NCBI GenBank assembly: GCA_937968125.1
Contig: CALBUI010000163.1
Coordinates: 1-43,311 of the forward strand
Direction of reading: 5' to 3'
Origin: an uncultured Anaerolineales bacterium
GTDB taxonomy: Bacteria; Chloroflexota; Anaerolineae; Anaerolineales; UBA4823
Length of the DNA: 43,311 bases
Part shown: piece by piece, positions 8,396 to 15,701 of the stretch
Layout: each line of letters opens with the position of its first letter
How positions within the stretch are numbered: the first letter of the stretch is position 1
The notes under the pieces: model-generated
What the model was told of the DNA's origin: nothing
The model's input: only the letters and a program-made list of their open reading frames with translations
Databases searched by the model: none
Made by a program: the position numbers and the translations under genes

Positions 8396-9568
8396 ATGAT
8401 GAGCCAAACCGGGGATGTGATCATCGTTGGCGGGGGCATTCATGGTGCCAGCCTGGCTTTCCATTTGACTCAAAAAGGTCTCAAACCAATTGTCCTTGAA
8501 AAAGAGTTTATCGCTTCAGGGGCGACGGGTCGATCCAGTGGTTTGGTTCGCATGCACTACGATCTGGAACCCGAATCTCGCTTGGCATGGATATCATTCA
8601 ATTATTTCTGCAATTGGGAGGATTTGGTAGGTGGTGCAAGTGGATTCAAACGGACTGGCTTTATGCAGTTCATTGAGCCAGATGCAATCGAAAATCTTAA
8701 AGCTAATGTACTGATGCATCAAAAAATTGGCATTCCCTCTCTATTAATTACAGGAGATGATGTTGGGCGATTAGCGCCATCATTCTATCGGGAGGATATC
8801 GAAATGGCTGCCTATGAGCCAGAATCGGGGTATGCCGATCCATCCAGCTGCACTGGCGCATTTCTGGAGTCAGCCCGAGAAGGGGGAGCCCAATTAATCC
8901 AGGATTGCGAAGTTTTAGAAATGATTGTAGAAGGGGATAAGATAAGCGGAGTTAAAACGAGTCGTGGTAAGTTTTTTGCTCCTGTCGTGGTAAATGCAGC
9001 CGGAGCTTGGGCAGGAAAAATCGCAGCCAAGGTAGGTTTAGAATTTCCAATTGACACCTGGCGGCACGATACAATGTTCATCCGGCGCCCAGATACATTG
9101 AAATCTGAACATCCGACGGTGATCGATTTCCCCAATTCAATGTATTTTCGTCCTGAAACCGGTGGATTAACTTTGGTTGGTTTGGAAGATGACAACCCCA
9201 TCGGTGAAGCACCGGAAACTGATAGCGACAAGGCTAAACCAGGATTCGTTGAACGCGCAATAGAGCGCATTTGTAAGAGGATACCAGGGATGGATCAGGG
9301 ATCGCTGCACAGCGCGCACGGGGGTTATGACGGAATTACTCCTGATCAACGGGCGATTTTGGGTGCAGCCGGGCCAGAGGGTTTCTACCTGGATTGTGGG
9401 TTTAGTGGGACAGGGTTTAAGATTGCACCTGCAGTTGGAGCCTGTATGGCTGAATTGATCGTAGATGGAGAATCAAAGACCTTAGATATCAAGCCTTTCA
9501 ATCCCCAGCGATTTGCAGAGGGAGATTTATTAGTAGGTGATCACTCCTATGAAAATATCTGGCGGTGA
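8396..9568 (+). CDS. FAD-dependent oxidoreductase, DAO family
   Basis: A 390-residue flavoprotein of the D-amino-acid oxidase superfamily, close to the sarcosine oxidase beta subunit and glycine oxidase type. The N-terminus has the dinucleotide-binding fingerprint VIIVGGGIHGASLAFHL (GxGxxG at 11-16), then an Glu-ending strand (VLEKEF) and GATGRSSGLVR. The C-terminus has CGFSGTGFKIAPAVG, which closes the FAD site. Such enzymes oxidise the C-N bond of amino acids or N-methyl amino acids. The substrate is not readable here. Two adjacent ATGs (8396, 8399) are possible starts, with GAGAGGGA just upstream. It lies directly after the DUF58 gene and faces the MetF operon, whose second gene is another DAO-type protein, so related substrates are possible. 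Confidence 0.87.
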   Translation: MMSQTGDVIIVGGGIHGASLAFHLTQKGLKPIVLEKEFIASGATGRSSGLVRMHYDLEPESRLAWISFNYFCNWEDLVGGASGFKRTGFMQFIEPDAIENLKANVLMHQKIGIPSLLITGDDVGRLAPSFYREDIEMAAYEPESGYADPSSCTGAFLESAREGGAQLIQDCEVLEMIVEGDKISGVKTSRGKFFAPVVVNAAGAWAGKIAAKVGLEFPIDTWRHDTMFIRRPDTLKSEHPTVIDFPNSMYFRPETGGLTLVGLEDDNPIGEAPETDSDKAKPGFVERAIERICKRIPGMDQGSLHSAHGGYDGITPDQRAILGAAGPEGFYLDCGFSGTGFKIAPAVGACMAELIVDGESKTLDIKPFNPQRFAEGDLLVGDHSYENIWR

Positions 9569-9636
9569 GGAAGAAGATGTCGTATGATTTTTTAACACCT
9601 TTGGTTCATAATTATTAGTAATTGGTTATTCGTATT

Positions 9637-10518
9637 TCAAAGAATTCCATTTTTTCTTAATCGATTAACAATTTCGGTAACCGATTTATAGCGATCCATG
9701 GTGTATATGTGGACACCAGGAACGCCAGCTTTTAACAAGTCTTCGCATTGGTGATAGGCGAATTCTATTCCGAATTCTAGTACAGCCTGTTTGTCGCCTT
9801 CAGGTAGTTCAGCTAAACCATGGCGGATTTCATCAGTAATTGTTGCCCCGCATAACCGGGCTAATGAAGACATCATCTTCTCACTGTAAATTGGCATCAC
9901 TCCAGGGATTATTGGGATATCGATCCCAAGCGAATGGCAGCGATCAATAAAGTCGAAGAAAAAACGATTATCGTAGGTGTAATTCGTGATAATGTACTCA
10001 GCTCCTAGATCGACTTTAAGCTTAAGGAATTCCATATCCTTGTCCCTCGATTCAGCTTCGATATGTCCCTCGGGATAAGCGGCAACTCCCAGGCAGAAAT
10101 CGTATCTCGGCAGGATGAATTCCAATAAACTTGAGGCATGCATAAAACTATCCGGATGAGGGGTGAATCCTTCGTCATCCCGGGGTATGTCACCTCTGAC
10201 AACCAGCAAGTTTTCAATTCCCAAATCACGGTAGCTGTCGAGAACAGTTTGAATATCATCTGGTCCCAATCCATAACCTGCAAAATAGCCGACCGCATTC
10301 AGGTTCTTCTCGTTCTTTAGTTGATCGAGAAGTTGGTAGGATCCTTCTTTAGTAGAACCACCTGCTCCAAAAGTCACAGATCCAAAATCCGGCTTTAAAT
10401 CTGCTAGCGCTTTTAAAGTTGTGTCAAACCGGTCAGCTGCTTTTGGAGTTCGTGGTGGAAATAATTCGAATGATATTGATTGATTTTCTCCATCCTGCCA
10501 CAATTCGGTAAGTCTCAT
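9637..10518 (-). CDS. metF: Methylenetetrahydrofolate reductase
   Basis: A 293-residue protein of the MetF family. It reduces 5,10-methylene-THF to 5-methyl-THF on an FAD-bearing TIM barrel. Visible family features are the SFELFPPRTPKA start of the barrel with its catalytic Glu, DFGSVTFGAGGST, the LLVVRGDIP strand, and VAAYPEGH. The length equals that of bacterial single-domain MetF. The start is supported by AGGAGA 6 bases upstream. It is the last gene of a four-gene minus-strand operon; the preceding aminotransferase ends 19 bases before it. The 68-base gap to the convergent plus-strand oxidoreductase holds no clear hairpin. The position after an amine-oxidising flavoprotein suggests that methylene-THF made upstream is its source, but this is an inference. 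Confidence 0.93.
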   Translation of the reverse strand: MRLTELWQDGENQSISFELFPPRTPKAADRFDTTLKALADLKPDFGSVTFGAGGSTKEGSYQLLDQLKNEKNLNAVGYFAGYGLGPDDIQTVLDSYRDLGIENLLVVRGDIPRDDEGFTPHPDSFMHASSLLEFILPRYDFCLGVAAYPEGHIEAESRDKDMEFLKLKVDLGAEYIITNYTYDNRFFFDFIDRCHSLGIDIPIIPGVMPIYSEKMMSSLARLCGATITDEIRHGLAELPEGDKQAVLEFGIEFAYHQCEDLLKAGVPGVHIYTMDRYKSVTEIVNRLRKNGIL

Positions 10519-10537
10519 GGTTTTCTCCTAGATTCGA

Positions 10538-11686
10538 TTAGTAGAGTAATTCCTGCAGAGCGTTTAGCAAAGTATCCAAATCTTCCTGCGTGTTGTATGC
10601 CTGGAAAGATATTCTAATGAGCGGGGTATCATTCCACAAGAGTGCAGGAACTTCAATTCGGTACTCTCCATACAATCGTTCTTTGAGCCTGTCAGGGTCA
10701 GTTGCCTGTGGCAGTCGCAAAGCCACCATTTGTCCGAGCCATTCGTGGTTGTTGGGTGATAAGGGCTCCAAGCTAGCGAGATCGCTTATATCTCGGTGTG
10801 CATTGTGAGCCAATAAATAGCATCGCTGGCGGATTTCTTTCCAATTATTCTCTTCTTGATATTGGATAGCCGTCGGCACGGAAAGAAATGCAGCCAAATC
10901 GCGGGTACCCTGCCATTCATGGTAGTCAATGAATTGGGAAGGACCAGGCTCTTCCGCTTCATATCCCCAACTCACCACCAACGGTTCGAGCAGGGGTTGT
11001 AGTTTCGGGTTGGCATAAAGAAAAGCTGACCCCTTTGGTGCGCATAGCCACTTGTGACAGGCGCCAGTGTAAATATCAGCACCAATCGCAGTTAAGTCAA
11101 CCGGGATTTGTCCAGGAGCATGAGCACCGTCTACAATGCTTATGATGCCAGCTTCCCTTGCCCGACGACAGATCTCTTGAGCAGGGAAAATTAAGGCAGT
11201 GGGGCTGGTTATATGTGAGAAAAAAACCACTCTCGTTTGAGGAGTGACCCCTTCCCAGAAGGTTTCCACAAAATCCGCATGGTTGGACATAGGGAACGGG
11301 ATCGGTAGTTGAAGATACTCTGCACCGGATTTTGAGCATAAGAATCGCCAGGTGCGATCCATTGCGCCATATTCATGGTTTGTGGTTAGTATCTCATCGC
11401 CCTCCTGTAAATCTAGCGAACGGGCGACCATATTGATCGCCGTGGTCGGATTGGGAAAATAAACGATATTGTCAGGGACTGTGTTGAGGTATGCTGCCAG
11501 CTTTTCTCTGGCATCTGACATCAATTTGGTTGCTTGGCGGCCGAGGAACTCAACCGGCTGCTCTTCTAGCCTTGACTGCCAAGCTTGGTAGGTCTGAAAT
11601 ACTGGGCGAGGGCAGGCGCCAAATGACCCATGGTTGAGGAAGATCACCCCCTCGTCGATCAGGAATTCATCTTTGAAGTTATCCAT
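10538..11686 (-). CDS. Class V aminotransferase-like PLP enzyme (isopenicillin-N-epimerase type)
   Basis: A 382-residue PLP enzyme. The N-terminal FLNHGSFGACPRPVF motif is typical of the isopenicillin N epimerase and hercynylcysteine-lyase-like group of the class V fold. PLP-site residues visible are Asp186 and His189 in IVDGAHAPG and the Schiff-base Lys212 in GACHKWLCAPKG. The family includes epimerases, lyases and desulfurases as well as transaminases, so the reaction is open. The open frame extends upstream to 11839, but that would run 107 bases into the preceding oxidoreductase gene. The ATG at 11686 begins exactly where family homology starts, though no good ribosome binding site precedes it. 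It is the third gene of the AlaX-DAO-PLP-MetF operon. Confidence 0.85.
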   Translation of the reverse strand: MDNFKDEFLIDEGVIFLNHGSFGACPRPVFQTYQAWQSRLEEQPVEFLGRQATKLMSDAREKLAAYLNTVPDNIVYFPNPTTAINMVARSLDLQEGDEILTTNHEYGAMDRTWRFLCSKSGAEYLQLPIPFPMSNHADFVETFWEGVTPQTRVVFFSHITSPTALIFPAQEICRRAREAGIISIVDGAHAPGQIPVDLTAIGADIYTGACHKWLCAPKGSAFLYANPKLQPLLEPLVVSWGYEAEEPGPSQFIDYHEWQGTRDLAAFLSVPTAIQYQEENNWKEIRQRCYLLAHNAHRDISDLASLEPLSPNNHEWLGQMVALRLPQATDPDRLKERLYGEYRIEVPALLWNDTPLIRISFQAYNTQEDLDTLLNALQELLY

Positions 11687-11732
11687 ATGATGGTCAAGAA
11701 CTCCACAGAAAATGTAGCAATTTATTATGCAA

Positions 11733-13100
11733 CTACAACTGGCCGAAATCTTCCCATTGGTCAACCATTTTTTTGTATTCATGATCTTGGTACCGGTTGA
11801 GATCGAACGCGGGAGCATAGCTGGGAAGCGGTTCATCAAGAATATGATTAGCTAACAATTCGCCGGAAGCCATTGAAGCCATAATTCCAAATCCAGAAAG
11901 TGCACCGATTACCCATGCACCTTCAATCGGCAGAGGACCAATTAAGGGCCGGTTTTCCCTGGTTTTTGTGTAATAGCCGCCATCCAGGAAAGGCCGCGGT
12001 GGTCGATCGAAATAGCTGTTCAAACCCGGAAGCATTGTTGATAAACCACGCAGGGCGATGTCCGGGTAATCCTCATTCAATGGTGGCGGCCAAATTGGAT
12101 CAACCTTCATGGTTTGATATTCCCAGAGCATAAGTACAATCTGGCTATCATCTAAACCTTCCGGTCGCGTATGTACGCCAGAAGGAAATTCATCTAACAG
12201 CCAGCGACTTTCTGGATCTTCAATAATGAACTCGCGCTCATCTTTGGTCCAGGGTAATTCTTGCGGATCGTTCCAAATCAACATGGGGGCATCTCTCGGG
12301 ATAACCTCCAGGTGATCCGAGGTGGATACTTTCAGATGAAGTTCACAAAATACCGGTAATTCAACGCCGAATGTACTGGCGAGTGTCTTGATATAGGGAC
12401 CGGCTGCATTCACAAAATGTTGGGTCGGGATTTGTTCCCCACCCTCTAAATTCACACCAGTGACCTTGTTTCCAACAATATTTACATCTTGAACACGATT
12501 TTCGATCAGCTGCACCCCTTGTGCTTTCGCTTTTTTCAACAAAAGGCTGCCTAACTGCTGTGCGCTGAGCCAGCCTGCCCGGCGGATGTGAAGTGCAGCG
12601 ACAGCTTCCACGGTGATATCCGGATAGTGCTTCCGAATTAATCTTTGGTCTAAAATTAAATCCGCACCACCAGGACTATCAGCAAATCCATGGGCAGCTG
12701 CGACTTGATATAGAGGATCGTTAGGGTCTCCCTGGTGAATGCGCAATTCCCCTGCCCCCAGGCGTGATGATTCCTGGGCCTTGCTCAACATGCCTGGGAT
12801 ATAATCTTCGTTTCCGGTCAGGAAAAGGTATCCGCGACGGTTGAGATGGAATAAGTTACCGTTCTTGAAGGCCAGGTCTTCGAGCAAATCAATACTACGA
12901 TTCATCAAAGAGACCATCGCGGTCCCAGGTCCTGGCCACCAATTACGATAGCACTCGGTTGATTTGTCGCTGGTTAAGCTTAGGGGAGGGCGTTCATCGA
13001 TAATTAAGATGTCCTTTACCCCGTGGTTGACTGCAAGGTGGTAGGCTGTGCTTATCCCCGCGATTCCGGCCCCACAAATGACAATGTTTTTCCGATCCAT
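11733..13100 (-). CDS. FAD-dependent oxidoreductase, DAO family
   Basis: A 455-residue flavoprotein of the D-amino-acid oxidase superfamily. The FAD fingerprint is IVICGAGIAGISTAYHL (GxGxxG at 10-15), followed by an acidic-ended strand LIIDER and a region STECYRNWWPGPG that resembles dimethylglycine and sarcosine dehydrogenase relatives. Near the C-terminus, PLIGPLPIEGAWVIGALSGFG completes the FAD site. It is longer than the plus-strand DAO protein at 8396 by about 65 residues, with an added C-terminal tail. It begins 6 bases after the AlaX gene on the minus strand. The close presence of MetF suggests that its substrate may be an N-methyl or other one-carbon-yielding amine, but no glycine-cleavage T-like folate-binding domain is fused to it. 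Confidence 0.87.
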   Translation of the reverse strand: MDRKNIVICGAGIAGISTAYHLAVNHGVKDILIIDERPPLSLTSDKSTECYRNWWPGPGTAMVSLMNRSIDLLEDLAFKNGNLFHLNRRGYLFLTGNEDYIPGMLSKAQESSRLGAGELRIHQGDPNDPLYQVAAAHGFADSPGGADLILDQRLIRKHYPDITVEAVAALHIRRAGWLSAQQLGSLLLKKAKAQGVQLIENRVQDVNIVGNKVTGVNLEGGEQIPTQHFVNAAGPYIKTLASTFGVELPVFCELHLKVSTSDHLEVIPRDAPMLIWNDPQELPWTKDEREFIIEDPESRWLLDEFPSGVHTRPEGLDDSQIVLMLWEYQTMKVDPIWPPPLNEDYPDIALRGLSTMLPGLNSYFDRPPRPFLDGGYYTKTRENRPLIGPLPIEGAWVIGALSGFGIMASMASGELLANHILDEPLPSYAPAFDLNRYQDHEYKKMVDQWEDFGQL

Positions 13101-13106
13101 GTAACT

Positions 13107-13829
13107 TCAGGTTACTAATCGTACGTATATTCGTTTATTTATCTTGCCTTTACTCTTATAGTCGACGATCTCAATATTGCCTACCTCGGAGGTGTTGTTG
13201 ACATGAGTGCCTCCATCTGCTTGGAGGTCTAAGCCCTCAATCTCTACCACACGAACCTCTTGGATCCCATCAGGAAGCAGGTTGATCTTGGTACGAATTA
13301 AGTCTGGAATTTGGAAAGCTTCTTCCCGGGGAAGGATATCAACCTTGACCGGGCGAGCATTATCAACTTCTTCGTTAATTGCAGTGTCTATTGCCTGGAC
13401 CAGATCTTTGTGCATGGTCTCAAATTCAAAATCCATTCTGCCGGACATTGGCTCCATCTGTCCACCAGTGACGGAAGCGCCATAATCGCGAAATATCACC
13501 CCGCAAAGTATATGCATCGCGGTATGCGTTCGCATTAATTGGTAGCGACGATCCCAGTCAATTTTTCCAATGACAACTTGGCCGATTTCTGGTAAAGGTG
13601 CGTCCTTTTCGATTATGTGGAGAATATCCCCACCAGATTTTCGAGCTCGCTTGATTGCATATGAGGTTTCCCTCTCAGTAAGCGATCCTGAGTCTGCAGG
13701 TTGACCACCACCACCTGGATAAAATGCTGTTTGATCCAGGATCACTGCATGGTTCTCAGGATCTATTTTGGAAATTGTCGCTTGAAATTCTTTCAAATAG
13801 CTGTCTTTCTGATAGAGTAATTCTGTCAT
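13107..13829 (-). CDS. Alanyl-tRNA editing protein, AlaX type
   Basis: A 240-residue free-standing homologue of the AlaRS editing domain, which hydrolyses Ser- or Gly-mischarged tRNA-Ala. The N-terminal part has the AlaRS-like barrel with TAFYPGGGGQPADSG (34-48). The zinc site begins with HTAMH (His102, His106) and ends with DGGTHV (His209). Asp205 stands where AlaRS has the Cys of the CxxxH zinc ligand pair. From memory this also occurs in many AlaX proteins, so it need not mean inactivation. Length agrees with the AlaX-M class. It starts with GAGGG 6-7 bases upstream and is the first gene of the minus-strand operon, about 31 bases after the predicted transcription start. The neighbours are amino-acid enzymes, so a metabolite-processing role is also conceivable. 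Confidence 0.88.
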   Translation of the reverse strand: MTELLYQKDSYLKEFQATISKIDPENHAVILDQTAFYPGGGGQPADSGSLTERETSYAIKRARKSGGDILHIIEKDAPLPEIGQVVIGKIDWDRRYQLMRTHTAMHILCGVIFRDYGASVTGGQMEPMSGRMDFEFETMHKDLVQAIDTAINEEVDNARPVKVDILPREEAFQIPDLIRTKINLLPDGIQEVRVVEIEGLDLQADGGTHVNNTSEVGNIEIVDYKSKGKINKRIYVRLVT

Positions 13830-13866
13830 GATCTGCCCTCGTCTGCAATTTTTAGAGATTGGAGAC

Positions 13867-13895
13867 AGTATACAGAATATTCTCTATCCATGCAA
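13867..13895 (-). promoter_or_regulatory. Predicted sigma-70-type promoter of the AlaX-DAO-PLP-metF operon
   Basis: Read on the minus strand, TTGCAT (13895-13890) and TATACT (13872-13867) are separated by 17 bases. Transcription would begin near 13860, about 31 bases before the AlaX start codon. On the plus strand the same 223-base gap has only an isolated TATAAT (14000-14005) as a possible promoter for the next gene, without a matching -35. Confidence 0.65.
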
Positions 13896-14052
13896 GACGC
13901 AGTGCAATTAGATGAATTAAATCTATGGTTACCCAAATTCGCCAGATTATCTGCTAAAATACTTCATATCCAACCATCCCAAAAATTGATCAATGTATAT
14001 ATAATTATCAAGTGGTTTATAAATAACTCCCAGACTAGGAAGGATTATTGGC

Positions 14053-15513
14053 ATGAACACAATTCAATCTGAATCAAATGTCCGCACCGCGCATTCTTGG
14101 TGGAAGAAAATCAGCCTTTCTTATGTTCCCGCTGAGGACTCTCCAATGCTGGAGGAATTTGCGCGCATTCTGCTGGACAAATTTCGCCAGGCTGGACATA
14201 CAGTTTATGATGAACCAGGTCCAGACACGGAGGTTTTAGTCACTACATCGAAGTTCAATGAACCTGTTCGGTGGCGAGATGCAATGATTTTTACTGCAAG
14301 GCGGCGATATAAACTCGATCACTCGCCAACGGTATTCACTTTGGTTCAAGCCACCCCCGATCAAATAAATGAGAAATTGGCTTATTTCGAAAAAGCATTG
14401 CAAAAAGATCCCGCCGATCCAATGGACTTCGCTCTCCCAGGTTTAGGACCCGAAGCCTACCAGACGCTTTACGAACAGGGAAAGCGTGGTGGACCCATTC
14501 TGGCCTTACTTCGAACGGTTCAAACCCAGTCGATGAGCATCCGCGTGGTTCTAGTTGTTGGCGTTGATGAACCTGAGGAAGCATATGTGTTTGACTTAGT
14601 TGGTGCACATCCCCGAATTAAAGTTTCGGATCCAGATATATTCTATGAAGATATCATGGGGAGAATGGTGACCGCAATGAGTACTGAGGAGATAACAGAC
14701 CACCAGATCGTTGGTGAACCAATAACCAAAGAGGTCTGGGAATCGCTTGAATCTCCTGCTGCAATGCAAAATGCTGGCTCCGAACTTGGAAAGCGTCAGT
14801 TCTTTACCGAAATGGTGATGGTCACAAACCTGGCCACTGTCCCTTCGGTGCCGGATGCCATTGCCAGTCAATACAGCGAAGGCTGTTTTGCCACCTGGGA
14901 ACCGAAGATAGATGGCCTGGTTACGACTGTTACCGGGAGCGCCAGGCCTGTGATCAAGGACAAATTGACCGATGATGAGTTAGCAGTCATTGTCGGAGTA
15001 AGACAAGATGGAAAGGGGGCATTGATCAGACAAGTTGAGGGGAAAAGGAACGATCCCCCTTCTTCTGAAGCGGTTGAATTAATGGATATGGATCGAGATC
15101 TGCCAGTGATTAAATTAGAAAATGGGCTCGAAGTTCCAGTTTCCAGGTCGAAACTTCATGGGCACAGGGGAGTTACCGCGTATGATCCCCGATATGTCGA
15201 ACATGTCTATCTTGAAACACCTTTCTATCACTACCCGGTTTCCTGTTCAACGGAAGCGCAAGCAAGCGCAATTCATAATGCCTTTTCAAGATCTGAATCG
15301 CTGCAAGATCCCGGAGATCCCCGGCAGGTTGTTTTCACCATTCTCCCAGGTCATGGAATCGTGATCGCTGAAAAATGGGTCTCGGAGAAAGAGCCATTTC
15401 AGGTAATGTGGGAATACATGGATGAAGGCTGGCTGGTCGTTGATAATATTGTCCCACAAGGCGTGCTTACGTTTGAACCAGACAACGGAAGTATGGTTCT
15501 GAGGATGGATTGA
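14053..15513 (+). CDS. Uncharacterised soluble protein, 486 residues
   Basis: I do not recognise this family. The protein has no signal peptide or membrane segment. The first third is mixed alpha/beta and includes a TVFTLVQAT strand and a RRRYKLDHSP region. A central segment holds conserved-looking stretches EGCFATWEPKIDGLVTTVTG and SARPVIKDKL. A C-terminal segment has SKLHGHRGVTAYDPRYVEHV, then YHYPVSCSTEAQA. The dense clusters of His, Asp, Glu and Cys in the last two regions look like an enzyme active site. From memory the GxFATWEPxIDG pattern faintly recalls sugar-isomerase-like C-terminal domains, but I would not name it on that. The start has AGGAAGGA about 8 bases upstream. It appears to be a lone transcription unit ending at the hairpin at 15625. 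Confidence 0.75.
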   Translation: MNTIQSESNVRTAHSWWKKISLSYVPAEDSPMLEEFARILLDKFRQAGHTVYDEPGPDTEVLVTTSKFNEPVRWRDAMIFTARRRYKLDHSPTVFTLVQATPDQINEKLAYFEKALQKDPADPMDFALPGLGPEAYQTLYEQGKRGGPILALLRTVQTQSMSIRVVLVVGVDEPEEAYVFDLVGAHPRIKVSDPDIFYEDIMGRMVTAMSTEEITDHQIVGEPITKEVWESLESPAAMQNAGSELGKRQFFTEMVMVTNLATVPSVPDAIASQYSEGCFATWEPKIDGLVTTVTGSARPVIKDKLTDDELAVIVGVRQDGKGALIRQVEGKRNDPPSSEAVELMDMDRDLPVIKLENGLEVPVSRSKLHGHRGVTAYDPRYVEHVYLETPFYHYPVSCSTEAQASAIHNAFSRSESLQDPGDPRQVVFTILPGHGIVIAEKWVSEKEPFQVMWEYMDEGWLVVDNIVPQGVLTFEPDNGSMVLRMD

Positions 15514-15624
15514 GATACATTCTTAGAAGTCACATAAGTGTGGTGGAGTGGTGCTTCTCAGCCATAGGACCATTTACGATTTAGATTATTATCCTCAACA
15601 ATTGATTCCATTCTGCGTGTCGCT

Positions 15625-15648
15625 AAATACCCCATATTCGGGGTATTT
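15625..15648 (+). terminator. Hairpin terminator after the 486-residue protein
   Basis: AAATACCCC at 15625-15633 pairs perfectly with GGGGTATTT at 15640-15648 around a 6-base loop. The sequence after it (GTTTAATC) is only weakly T-rich. It sits between two plus-strand genes and supports a transcription boundary there. Confidence 0.6.
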
Positions 15649-15701
15649 GTTTAATCTAAATTTCATGCGATAGTGCCGGCAATAATAAAATTAATCCTTT
15701 C

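Noticed and set aside
8812-9270. A 152-codon minus-strand frame
   Set aside because: It is antisense to the well-supported FAD oxidoreductase.
9569-9636. Search for a terminator between the convergent oxidoreductase and metF genes
   Set aside because: The region is AT-rich but holds no stem of useful length.
13986-14005. TTGATC followed by TATAAT upstream of the 486-residue protein gene
   Set aside because: The spacing is only 8 bases, too short for a sigma-70 promoter. The TATAAT alone is mentioned as weak evidence.
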